Shown: piece after piece, positions 13,839 through 21,969 of the stretch
Layout of the letters: each line of letters begins with the position of its first letter
Position numbering within the stretch: position 1 is the first letter of the stretch
Assembly (NCBI GenBank): GCA_036381235.1
Contig: DASVDE010000008.1
Span: 1 to 46,656, forward strand
From: DASVDE01 sp036381235
GTDB lineage: Bacteria > Actinomycetota > Thermoleophilia > Solirubrobacterales > 70-9
Reading direction: 5' to 3'
Length of the DNA: 46,656 nucleotides
Translations under genes and position numbers: made by a program
The notes under the pieces: model-generated
What the model saw: only the letters and a program-made list of their open reading frames with translations
What the model was told of the DNA's origin: nothing
Database searches by the model: none

Positions 13839-15833
13839 ATGACCGCTCGAGTATTGCCGCGCCTGCTCCGGCGGCTGGCAGCCGCCGTTTGCGCGCTGGC
13901 GCTCATGGCACCCGCCACGGCGAGCGCTGTCGTCTCTGAGGTGCAGCTGATCGACGGGCCTAGCGCCGATGTGATCGACGTCGCCGACGCGGCGATGTCA
14001 GAGGATGGCAGCGGCGGCATCGTTTACCTGAAGCGAGTCGACGGTCGCAGCCACGTTTATGCGGCGCAGTTCCGCGACGGCGTCTGGCGTCCGTCCCGCC
14101 GGGTCGACACCGGCCAGGACTTCGACTCCAGCTGGCCGCGGATCGGGGCCGGCGACGGCGGCCGGTTGATCGTCACATGGGTGCAGGAGTTCGGCATAGA
14201 GAGCGATCGGATGTTCTCGGCGACCTTGGACCCCGGCGCGACCGGCTTTCAGGACCCGGTGCCTGTCGACTTCAACGTCGGCGAGGCGACCTCGACCTAT
14301 CCAGATCTGGCAATGAACCGCGGTGGACAGGCATACCTCGTCTACCGGGTGGTCACCGACACGAGCAACTCCAACCCGCCCGGCTACATCGGCGCCGACC
14401 TTCGTGTCGCCCGCTACGGCAGCCGACTCTGGTCGATTCTGGGGACTCCAATCGATCGCAGCATCACGACTCCGGTTCGACAGCCGACCGAGGAGAATGC
14501 CCCCGAGGTCGGCATCGACGTCCAGGGCCAGGCTGTCGTCGCCTGGCAGGAGCCCGACGACGAGTTCGTCGACCGCGTTTGGGCGCGGCGAATCTTCGGC
14601 TCGAGCACCGGGATTCCGCTCCAGGTCAGCCCATCCAGCTGGGACGGAGCGCCTCTGCGCGGTCCGGCCGACGCCTTCTCGCTCGATGTCTCCGGCTTCG
14701 GCCAGGCGGCGGTTGCTTTCCGCCAGCAGCCGGGGCAGGCGAGCAAGCTAGACGCGGCGCGCGTGATGGTCAACGAGATGCCTGACGTCTTCTCTGAGAA
14801 AGCCGGTGCCTTCGGCCAGGCGCAGCTGGTCGATGGCGGCGCACGCGACGCTCCCGGGGTGCCGAGCGTCGCTGTCGACTCCCGCAGCCTATTCGTGGTG
14901 GGGATTGGCTCGGGCAACGACTCGCTGCTCGGCTCCGGCGATGACGCTGCCGTCGAGCCTGTCGAACGCCTCGATGTTGGGGGCAGCTCGGTTCCCGGCA
15001 CCCCGCTGGTCGACCTGGCCAAGACCGGCGCAGCGGTTGCGGCCTGGGGCGAGCTGCGGGGTGTCACAGGCCTGGTCGGCGTGCAGGAGCGCCGCGCCGA
15101 TGGCGTAGTCGAGCCGACCTGGCTGAGCGCTGCGCATGGCGGCGCGGTCGGGCGGCTGGCGATGGGCGGCTCCGGCCTGGGCGATGCGATCGTCGCCTGG
15201 CAGCAGGGGAACGGGGCAAACTCCCAGGTTGTCGCGTCCGTGGTCGATGCGCCCCCCGATCCGTTCCTCGTCCTGCTGCCGACCGGCTGGCAGCGCAAGC
15301 CGGGGATCAGGATCGCCTGGGACCATGCCCTCAACGCGATCGGCCGTGTCCGTTACTCGGTCAGCGTCGACGACGAGCCGGTGCTCGAGAATCGAAAGGG
15401 GCTGCAGGCCCGGCTGCGGCCCGACGACATCGGCAACGGCCGTCACCGCATCCAGATCTTCGCGACCGATGACTCCGGCCAGGAGACGGGCAGTCGTGTC
15501 GGGCGCCTGCTGGTCGATCGGCGCGCCCCAGGGGTGAGGTTGCGGCGGCACGGGAGGGGGCTCACGGCGATCGTCTCCGACGGCAGCCGGCGAGCGGGCT
15601 CAGGCCTGCGGCGAAACTCGGTCAAGGTCAACTTCGGGGAGCGAGGCGGGGGGAAGGCCTCAGCCTCCGCGCGCATGCCCGGCAAGCGGGAGAGGAAGAA
15701 AGGCAAGAAGCGCGCGGTGGTGGTGCGCGTCAAGCACGTGTTCAGCCACGCCGGCTGGTTCCTAGTCCGCGTCAGCGCCCGCGACCGAGCCGGAAATCCG
15801 ACGAAGTTCAAGCGAAGGGTTCGGATTCGGTGA
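13839..15833 (+). CDS. large secreted repeat protein with basic C-terminal domain
   Basis: A 664-residue exported protein. The ATG at 13839 begins a Sec signal (MTARVLPRLLRRLAAAVCAL, cleavage near ATASA). The body (about 30-480) is built of repeated strands with the pattern of a propeller: GGIVYLKRVDG, RLIVTWVQEFG, QAYLVYRVVT, QAVVAWQEPDD, AVAAWGEL, DAIVAWQQGN, each a blade-like W/Y-containing strand. An Ig-like segment (about 490-580) and a highly basic tail with KRERKKGKKRAVVVRVKH follow. It overlaps the next gene as GTGA, so the pair is coupled. Ligand unknown. Confidence 0.85.
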   Translation: MTARVLPRLLRRLAAAVCALALMAPATASAVVSEVQLIDGPSADVIDVADAAMSEDGSGGIVYLKRVDGRSHVYAAQFRDGVWRPSRRVDTGQDFDSSWPRIGAGDGGRLIVTWVQEFGIESDRMFSATLDPGATGFQDPVPVDFNVGEATSTYPDLAMNRGGQAYLVYRVVTDTSNSNPPGYIGADLRVARYGSRLWSILGTPIDRSITTPVRQPTEENAPEVGIDVQGQAVVAWQEPDDEFVDRVWARRIFGSSTGIPLQVSPSSWDGAPLRGPADAFSLDVSGFGQAAVAFRQQPGQASKLDAARVMVNEMPDVFSEKAGAFGQAQLVDGGARDAPGVPSVAVDSRSLFVVGIGSGNDSLLGSGDDAAVEPVERLDVGGSSVPGTPLVDLAKTGAAVAAWGELRGVTGLVGVQERRADGVVEPTWLSAAHGGAVGRLAMGGSGLGDAIVAWQQGNGANSQVVASVVDAPPDPFLVLLPTGWQRKPGIRIAWDHALNAIGRVRYSVSVDDEPVLENRKGLQARLRPDDIGNGRHRIQIFATDDSGQETGSRVGRLLVDRRAPGVRLRRHGRGLTAIVSDGSRRAGSGLRRNSVKVNFGERGGGKASASARMPGKRERKKGKKRAVVVRVKHVFSHAGWFLVRVSARDRAGNPTKFKRRVRIR

Positions 15834-17866
15834 GACGCCCCTGTCTTGCCATAGCGATTGTCCTGCTCTCCCTTCCGGCACCTGCGGGGGCCTTCTACGG
15901 CAACGCCGCAGACGACGTCCCGGGGGCCCAGCTGATCTCCGCCGATTACGCGCGGCTCGAGCAGGGAGACGACACGACCGCGTTTGCGGCGATCTCGGCG
16001 GATGGGCGCTACGTGGCGATCCAAACTCGCGCCCGCAACTTCTTCGCCGACGACGATCCTGACCCGCCGGGGAAGTACCGGGGCGGTGGCCTCTTCCGCT
16101 TCGACATGGAGACCCGGGCGCTGGAGAAAGTTGCCGACGGGGACCTGTTCGACGAAGGCGACAACTCGTTCCTGCGGCGCGGCGCGTCGAATCCGTCGAT
16201 CAGCGCCAGTGGCCGTTACATCGCCTTTGCCACCGCTGAGTCGCTGATCGCCGCGGACACGAACGACAACGTCGACGTTTACGTGCGCGACATGGCGATC
16301 CCGGTCTCCAGCCCAGGTGCCTTCGATCTCGTCTCCGCCCGCGACGGCGGCGATGTGCCGGCGAGCTACGGGCCGCCGGCGTTCCCCTTCCCGGGGAGCA
16401 ATCCTGGTGCCGACGTCTCGCGCGGAGTGGCAATCAGCGCCGACGGCCAGAAGGTGGCGTTCCAGACCACCGCGCCCTCCGACCTGCCGGCCGGTCCGAC
16501 CAGCGACGTGCCAAGCGGCCAGGTCTTCCTGCGCGACCGCGCGGCAAACACTACGACGCTGGTCACCGCCGAACGGGACTCGGGCAGCGGCGAGATGCTC
16601 GACGAGCCGGCAGGGGGCGCTTTCGGAGCCGCGCTCAGCGCCGACGGCACGACTGTCGCCTGGACCGGCGCCAATGCGGCGGCTCAGACCCGCTTTCTCG
16701 GTGGAGAGAATCCCGATCCGAGCTTCTACTACTACCTGTGGCGCCGGATGGCCGACGGGCCCAGCACACAGACCCGGCGGATCACCGGCCTGACGGATCC
16801 CGACGATCCCACCTGTCCGCCCGGCGCGACCACCGACTTCGATCAGTTCTCGACCGGCCCCTGCTATGGGCCGTTGACCGACCAGGAGTCGAACCGGGCC
16901 AGCATTGCCGACCAGCTGCCGACCCTCAGCGGCGACGGCTACAGAGTCGCCTTTCTGACCGGATCGGGCCCCCGTCCGCAGGCCTTCACCGGCCCCGGCC
17001 TCGATCTGTATGTGACCGACATGCATTTCGGCCTCAGTCGAAAGGATGCGACGGTCGAGTTGACCCGCGACGCCGTCGGCAGCGACCCGGCGACGAGCCC
17101 GGCCCTCAACAGCATCGCCATCTCGCCCGACGGGCGCTACCTGGCGATGACCACGGCTCGCACCAAATTCACGCACCCGGCGCTGCAGCTCGTCGGCGAC
17201 CCCCGAGCCGTTCCCGGTCCCCGCGAGCTGTACGTGGCCGATCTCCAGGGCCGCACGATCGAGCGGGTGACGCACTCGATCTCCGGTGGCGACGTCAACG
17301 GCGATGTCCTCAACGGGATAACGATTTCCAGTGGCGGTGCCCGCGTCGCCTTCACCTCGACTGCCGGCAACCTCTTCTTCGGAGACGCAAATCAACGCGT
17401 CGACGCCTTCGTCGCTACGCGGCGGCCCGATCCGGAGGCTGGGCCGCCGGAGGAAGGGCCCAACGACGGCGGTCCGGACGCGACGATCGAGGTCGAGGGC
17501 GACGCCCCCCAGATCGGCGTCCGGGCGAAATCGGAGGCCGGCGGGAAGATCGTGCTCACCGTGTCGGTTCCCGCCGCGGGGGGCGTGAAGGCAGTTGCGA
17601 GGGCCCGCGCCGGGAGGCCACGCAAGCTGCGCACCCTGGCAACCGCCACGGCTCGCGCCGAGGGGGTTGTGCGCAGCGACGTGCGCCTAGTCCTGCGCCC
17701 GGTCGTCCGCTATCGGGGAGAGCTGCGCGGGCGTGGGGAGATTCGCGGACACGTGGTTGTCAGCTATGTCGCCTCGCGCGGCGCCCGCCGCGCCAGCGCC
17801 TCTTTGAGGGTCGTCTTTCGCCAGAAGTCGAGGTCGGGACGACACCGTCGGGACGCCCGGAAGTGA
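15830..17866 (+). CDS. secreted TolB/PD40-type beta-propeller protein
   Basis: A 678-residue protein with a signal peptide (MRRPCLAIAIVLLSLPAPAG, cleavage after AGA). PD40-type blades recur: FAAISADGRYVAIQTRAR, PSISASGRYIAFATAESL, VAISADGQKVAFQTTA, AALSADGTTVAWTGA, PTLSGDGYRVAFLTGSG, IAISPDGRYLAMTTAR and ITISSGGARVAFTSTAG, that is at least seven S-x-D/G-G-R-x-V-A-F units. A C-terminal basic beta domain (about 560-678) ends the chain. The GTG start overlaps the stop of the preceding gene. Propellers of this type usually bind proteins or glycans; no catalytic motif is seen. It ends 29 bp before the Pho-type repeats that open the next transcription unit. Confidence 0.85.
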   Translation: MRRPCLAIAIVLLSLPAPAGAFYGNAADDVPGAQLISADYARLEQGDDTTAFAAISADGRYVAIQTRARNFFADDDPDPPGKYRGGGLFRFDMETRALEKVADGDLFDEGDNSFLRRGASNPSISASGRYIAFATAESLIAADTNDNVDVYVRDMAIPVSSPGAFDLVSARDGGDVPASYGPPAFPFPGSNPGADVSRGVAISADGQKVAFQTTAPSDLPAGPTSDVPSGQVFLRDRAANTTTLVTAERDSGSGEMLDEPAGGAFGAALSADGTTVAWTGANAAAQTRFLGGENPDPSFYYYLWRRMADGPSTQTRRITGLTDPDDPTCPPGATTDFDQFSTGPCYGPLTDQESNRASIADQLPTLSGDGYRVAFLTGSGPRPQAFTGPGLDLYVTDMHFGLSRKDATVELTRDAVGSDPATSPALNSIAISPDGRYLAMTTARTKFTHPALQLVGDPRAVPGPRELYVADLQGRTIERVTHSISGGDVNGDVLNGITISSGGARVAFTSTAGNLFFGDANQRVDAFVATRRPDPEAGPPEEGPNDGGPDATIEVEGDAPQIGVRAKSEAGGKIVLTVSVPAAGGVKAVARARAGRPRKLRTLATATARAEGVVRSDVRLVLRPVVRYRGELRGRGEIRGHVVVSYVASRGARRASASLRVVFRQKSRSGRHRRDARK

Positions 17867-17895
17867 ACCCCCGGTGACCTACTGGAGACGATTCG

Positions 17896-17955
17896 GTTAC
17901 AGCGTTGATAACGAGCTGTGACGCGTTCGTAGAAGTGTTGTGAACCGGCTTGACA
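17896..17955 (+). promoter_or_regulatory. Pho-box-like array of 11-bp direct repeats
   Basis: Units begin at 17896, 17907, 17918, 17929 and 17940 in exact 11-bp phase: GTTACAGCGTT, GATAACGAGCT, GTGACGCGTTC, GTAGAAGTGTT, GTGAACCGGCT, with a sixth partial unit TGACAG at 17951. Direct-repeat units of 11 bp are the known architecture of PhoB/PhoP binding sites. The array ends on the -35 hexamer TTGACA, where PhoB-type activators bind. The downstream genes include PstS-type proteins, which supports the assignment. Confidence 0.7.
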
Positions 17956-17979
17956 GAGCCATATCCGGCTGACCAATCT
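17950..17979 (+). promoter_or_regulatory. promoter TTGACA-18-CAATCT of the phosphate locus
   Basis: TTGACA (17950-17955) is a perfect -35 hexamer; CAATCT (17974-17979) follows after 18 bp. It lies immediately after the 11-bp repeats and about 40 bp before the first gene. Confidence 0.5.
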
Positions 17980-18017
17980 GGCGGCGCAAGGTTCAGTCGA
18001 TGAAAGGAACGAGTCAT

Positions 18018-19967
18018 ATGAGCCGCTCTCTCAGCGCCCCCCGATGGGGCTCGAGCGTCGCCCTGGCAGGGGTTCTCGCCCTGGCCTTGACGGCACTCGC
18101 GGCAGTCGGTCTGGCATCCCAGGCCAGCGCAGCATTCACGACGGGCAAATGCGCCGGAGACGACATCGCCGGGAACGGCGCGTCGTTCGCCCGCGACGCC
18201 CAGAACTTCATCTTCCAACCGGGATTCAAAGACAGCTATTGCGGCGACACGCCGTTCTCCGGCAGCCAGGCTCCGGTTATCACCTACACGGCCGACGGCA
18301 GCGGCGCCGGCCGGGCGGCGATGATGGTTCGCACACCCGGGGGGTCGCGGTTCGGGGGCTCCGACGAGCCGCCGAGCGCTCTCGACATCCAGAAGATGAA
18401 CACCGGCGTCGGCTCCGGCGGCGACCCGGCGGCGGATGCCGATCCGACGGACAACGGAGTCATCCACGTCATTCCGGCTGCGGTTGGCGCGGTCGCGCCG
18501 CTGGTCAACTTCCCGAACGCCTGCGATGTCAACGACCTGCCCGCAGCGGCTAAAACGCCGGAGCAGGATCTCGACATCGATTCCGTCCCCGACGACGTGG
18601 TCAGGGTTCGGTTCACAAAGGCTCAGTTCGAGGGCATCTGGGCGCAGGACTCGGGCTCTCAGAATTGGGATCAGGTCTTCCCGGATCTCGCCGCCCATTG
18701 CTCCAACGTCCCGATCATTCGCGTGGTTCGCTTCGACGAGTCCGGCACCACCTACGCGTTCAAGGACGAGCTGAGCGCGATCGACCCGGCCGAGGGGTGG
18801 CTGACCACCTACTCCTTCGGCGCCAATCAGACGAAGGAGTGGCCGGGCGCCACATACGGTGAGCGTCACAGCGGGTTTGACGACTGCCCAAACCTGACGA
18901 CCCCCGACCCGAACGACTATCTGAACGGGCCCGGCATCCAGGACAACGCCATCGATCACCTGACCAGCGGCTGCTCGAACGGCAACGGGGCCCTGGTCAC
19001 GAAGCTGATCGGCACCGACGGGTCTGTCGGCTACTCCGACATCTCGACCGCCCGCACCGCCAGCCCATCGCTGACGATCACCCCCGAGGCAAACGACAAC
19101 GACACCTACTGGACGCAGCTGCCGGACGGCACGGAGCCGACTCCCGTGTTCAGGGAGCCGACCTCGGACCCGAACGGGTTCCGCTCGGACGGCAACAAGG
19201 GCGCCAATTGCGGCGCCGCGGTGTTCCACAACGGCACCGGCGGCGATCCCCTGCCGAGCACGCTGCAAAGCTGGTCGAACGTCAGCGGCGTCAACTCGCC
19301 GGGCGCCTACGGCATCTGCACCATCACCTACGGGCTGGTGTTCGACGACAACGCTGACGTCTGGGGCAGCTCAGCCGCGGAAGAGTCGAAGGCTCGCACG
19401 GTCAAGGACTACTGGGAGAACATCGTCTCCAGTCCCACCCAGAATGCGTTGCCGGCCAAGGACTATTCGCCGCTGCCGGCGGACATCCTCACGATCTCGC
19501 GTGCCGGGGTCGACGCGGTCGACTGGAACAAGGGACCGGGCACCGGTGGAGACGGAGGCGGCGGTGGCGACAACACGCCTCCTCCGGCCGACAACGGCGG
19601 TGGCAGCACACCACCGCCACCGCCCAGCAACCGGTTCTCGCTACCGCGCAAGTCGATCTCGTCCAAGACCGGCGGGGCGACCGTCTCGGTCAAGCTCCCC
19701 GGCCCGGGCAAGCTCGAGCTGCTCGGCACCGCGAAGGTCGGCAAGAAGAAGATCAAGGTCGGGCGAGTGCTGTTGATCGCCAACAAGGCGGGCACCTTTG
19801 ACCTGACGCTTAAGCCCAGCGCGGCGGCGAAGAAGGTGCTGCGCAAGAAGGGCAAGCTGAAGGTGTCGCTGGAGCTCACCTTCACGCCCAACGGCGGCAC
19901 GGCCTCGAGCTCGACCAGCTCACTGACGCTGAAGCTCAAGAAGCAGCACGGTGGCAGGCGCCGGTAG
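18018..19967 (+). CDS. large PstS-like phosphate-binding surface protein
   Basis: A 649-residue exported protein. The ATG at 18018 is preferred over that at 18000 because AAAGGA (18003-18008) lies 9 nt before it. The signal peptide ends near QASA (38-39). PstS motifs follow in order: GNGASF (52-57), TADGSGAG (91-98), FGGSDEP (112-118), VIPAAVGAVAPLVNFPNACD (151-170), RFTKAQFEGIWAQDSGSQNW (198-217) and RFDESGTTY (238-246), which match the phosphate-coordinating loops of the family. At about twice the usual length, it carries a Gly/Pro linker (about 515-545) and a basic C-terminal beta domain found in other secreted proteins here. There is no lipobox. Likely a wall-associated phosphate scavenger. 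First gene behind the Pho-type promoter. Confidence 0.85.
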   Translation: MSRSLSAPRWGSSVALAGVLALALTALAAVGLASQASAAFTTGKCAGDDIAGNGASFARDAQNFIFQPGFKDSYCGDTPFSGSQAPVITYTADGSGAGRAAMMVRTPGGSRFGGSDEPPSALDIQKMNTGVGSGGDPAADADPTDNGVIHVIPAAVGAVAPLVNFPNACDVNDLPAAAKTPEQDLDIDSVPDDVVRVRFTKAQFEGIWAQDSGSQNWDQVFPDLAAHCSNVPIIRVVRFDESGTTYAFKDELSAIDPAEGWLTTYSFGANQTKEWPGATYGERHSGFDDCPNLTTPDPNDYLNGPGIQDNAIDHLTSGCSNGNGALVTKLIGTDGSVGYSDISTARTASPSLTITPEANDNDTYWTQLPDGTEPTPVFREPTSDPNGFRSDGNKGANCGAAVFHNGTGGDPLPSTLQSWSNVSGVNSPGAYGICTITYGLVFDDNADVWGSSAAEESKARTVKDYWENIVSSPTQNALPAKDYSPLPADILTISRAGVDAVDWNKGPGTGGDGGGGGDNTPPPADNGGGSTPPPPPSNRFSLPRKSISSKTGGATVSVKLPGPGKLELLGTAKVGKKKIKVGRVLLIANKAGTFDLTLKPSAAAKKVLRKKGKLKVSLELTFTPNGGTASSSTSSLTLKLKKQHGGRRR

Positions 19968-21969
19968 GAGTCGGCGTCCGGCGCTGAAGCGCCCACAGGT
20001 GGAGTTCCGCGACGTCGCCCGCAGTGTGGGCGACGTCGCGGCGTCTGTGGGGCGCTGGTTCGCCAAGGACCCGCTCAACACGCTTCTGATCGTCGCCTCG
20101 ATCGGGCTGACGGTCCTCTTCTTCAGCCTGCTCGGCGACATCCAGCCGAGCACCGGCGGTGAGCGGGTGCCGCTCAGCCGCGCCTTCAAGCTGGCCGAGC
20201 AGAAGAAGATCGCCGAGGCGACGCTGCTCGATCAGGACGCTCGCGTTCTGATCGACACCAAGGACGGATTGCATCTCTACGCGGCCTATCCCGAATCCGA
20301 CGCCCAGACCTCCTCGCTCGTCAAACAGCTGACCGAGAGCGGCGCCGTGGTCCTCGTCGACCAGCAGTGGGACAAGCCGGCGAAGCAGATCGTCGTCCAG
20401 TTTCTGATCCCGATCCTGCTGCTCGTCTGCCTCTTCGTGTTGTTCACGCGAATCGGCCAGGACGGCGGTGCGGGCGCCTTCGCCGGCTTCTCGAAATTCA
20501 CCGGCAAGGGCCGCAAGCGCGGCGCCGAGGCGCCCGACCGCACCACCTTCGACGACGTCGCCGGCGCCGGCGAGGCGGTAGCGGAGCTGCGTGAGATCCG
20601 CGACTACCTCGCCGATCCGACGAAATACGCCGCGGTCGGCGCACGCGCCCCGAAGGGCGTGCTGCTGGTCGGCCCCCCCGGCACCGGCAAGACGCTGCTC
20701 GCCAAGGCAACCGCCGGAGAGGCCGATGCGGCCTTCTTCTCGCTCTCAGGGTCTGACTTCGTCGAGTCCCTAGTGGGAGTCGGCGCCGCGCGCGTCCGCG
20801 ACCTCTTCGCCAAGGCGCGCAAGCAGGCGCCGGCGCTGATCTTCATCGACGAGCTCGACGCCGCCGGGCGCAAGCGCGGTGCCGGGGTCGGCCAGGGCAA
20901 CGACGAGCGCGAGCAGACGCTGAACGCGCTGCTGGTCGAGATGGACGGCTTCGGCGGCGATTCCGGCATCGTCGTGTTGGCGGCCACCAACCGCCCCGAC
21001 GTCCTCGACCCGGCGCTGCTGCGGCCGGGCCGTTTCGACCGCCAGGTAACTGTCGACGTTCCCGACGTGCATGGCCGCCTCGACATCCTCACCCTGCACT
21101 GCGCCGGGCGGTCGCTTGCCCCCGGCACTTCGCTCGAGGAGATCGCCAAGCTCACCTCCGGCTTCAGCGGCGCCGAGCTGGCCAACGTGATCAACGAGGC
21201 GGCGCTGCTGACCGTACGCGCCGGCGGGGTCGAGATGGACCAGGCGATGCTGGAGGAGGCAATCGACCGGGTCATTGCCGGCCCGGCTCGCAAGAGCCAC
21301 GTGCTGAGCGCCGAGGAGCAGTGGGTGATCGCCATCCACGAGTCCGCGCACGCGGTAGTCACCCGCTCGATCGGGCAGAAGGTCTCCGCCCAGAAGCTCT
21401 CGATCGTCGCCCGCGGTCGCCAGCTGGGCACCGCGGCGAGCATGCTCGCCGACCGCGACGCCGTGGTGCTTCAGGAGCCGGACATGCACCGGCACCTGAT
21501 CGCGATCGTCGCGGGCTACGCCGCCGAGAAGATGGAGTTCGGTTTCGTCTCCACCGGCGTTCACGACGACCTCCACACCGCCACCGGGATGGCGCGCCAG
21601 ATGGTTGCTTCCTACGGGATGTCGGAGAAGCTCGGCCCGGTGACGATGGGGGAAAAAGAGGGTGAGGTCTTCCTCGGCGCCTCACTCCAGGAGCTTGGCC
21701 AGATCGGCCAGCACACGCTGGATCTGATCGACGGTGAGGTCGAGCGGATCGTCGGCGACTCGGTCAAGCGAGCGGAGGAGGTCCTCCGCGCCAACTGGAA
21801 TGCCGTCTATGAGGCGGCCAACGCTCTGATCGAGCACGAGACGCTATCCGGTGTCGCCCTCGATGCGGTGCTGGCGACGGTGAAGCCAACTCTGCTCGAC
21901 TTCGGCTCCGGGCAGGCGGAGGAAGCGCCGAGCCACAACGAGCATTTGCCGCAGAGGGAAGGTGAGTAG
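19951..21969 (+). CDS. ftsH: FtsH-type AAA+ zinc metalloprotease, divergent
   Basis: A 672-residue membrane protease. Two helices (about 43-62 and 147-167) flank a periplasmic-side domain of about 80 residues. AAA motifs: Walker A GPPGTGKT at 241-248, Walker B FIDELD at 298-303, and ATNRPDVLDPALLRPGRFDR with the arginine fingers at 358 and 361. The protease domain keeps HESAH at 463-467 and the third zinc ligand Asp540 (GVHDDLHTAT). The pore loop reads FVESLVGVG: Leu274 replaces the Phe that FtsH proteins use to pull substrates. It starts with GTG inside the end of the PstS-like gene (17-bp overlap). A second, core ftsH is expected elsewhere in the genome. Its place in a phosphate operon suggests a dedicated quality-control or shedding role, which is inference. 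Confidence 0.9.
   Translation: MAGAGRSRRPALKRPQVEFRDVARSVGDVAASVGRWFAKDPLNTLLIVASIGLTVLFFSLLGDIQPSTGGERVPLSRAFKLAEQKKIAEATLLDQDARVLIDTKDGLHLYAAYPESDAQTSSLVKQLTESGAVVLVDQQWDKPAKQIVVQFLIPILLLVCLFVLFTRIGQDGGAGAFAGFSKFTGKGRKRGAEAPDRTTFDDVAGAGEAVAELREIRDYLADPTKYAAVGARAPKGVLLVGPPGTGKTLLAKATAGEADAAFFSLSGSDFVESLVGVGAARVRDLFAKARKQAPALIFIDELDAAGRKRGAGVGQGNDEREQTLNALLVEMDGFGGDSGIVVLAATNRPDVLDPALLRPGRFDRQVTVDVPDVHGRLDILTLHCAGRSLAPGTSLEEIAKLTSGFSGAELANVINEAALLTVRAGGVEMDQAMLEEAIDRVIAGPARKSHVLSAEEQWVIAIHESAHAVVTRSIGQKVSAQKLSIVARGRQLGTAASMLADRDAVVLQEPDMHRHLIAIVAGYAAEKMEFGFVSTGVHDDLHTATGMARQMVASYGMSEKLGPVTMGEKEGEVFLGASLQELGQIGQHTLDLIDGEVERIVGDSVKRAEEVLRANWNAVYEAANALIEHETLSGVALDAVLATVKPTLLDFGSGQAEEAPSHNEHLPQREGE

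Noticed and set aside
15443..17395. A 650-codon minus-strand frame opposite the propeller genes
   Set aside because: Repeats of the opposite-strand propeller generate an open shadow frame; no recognisable domain.
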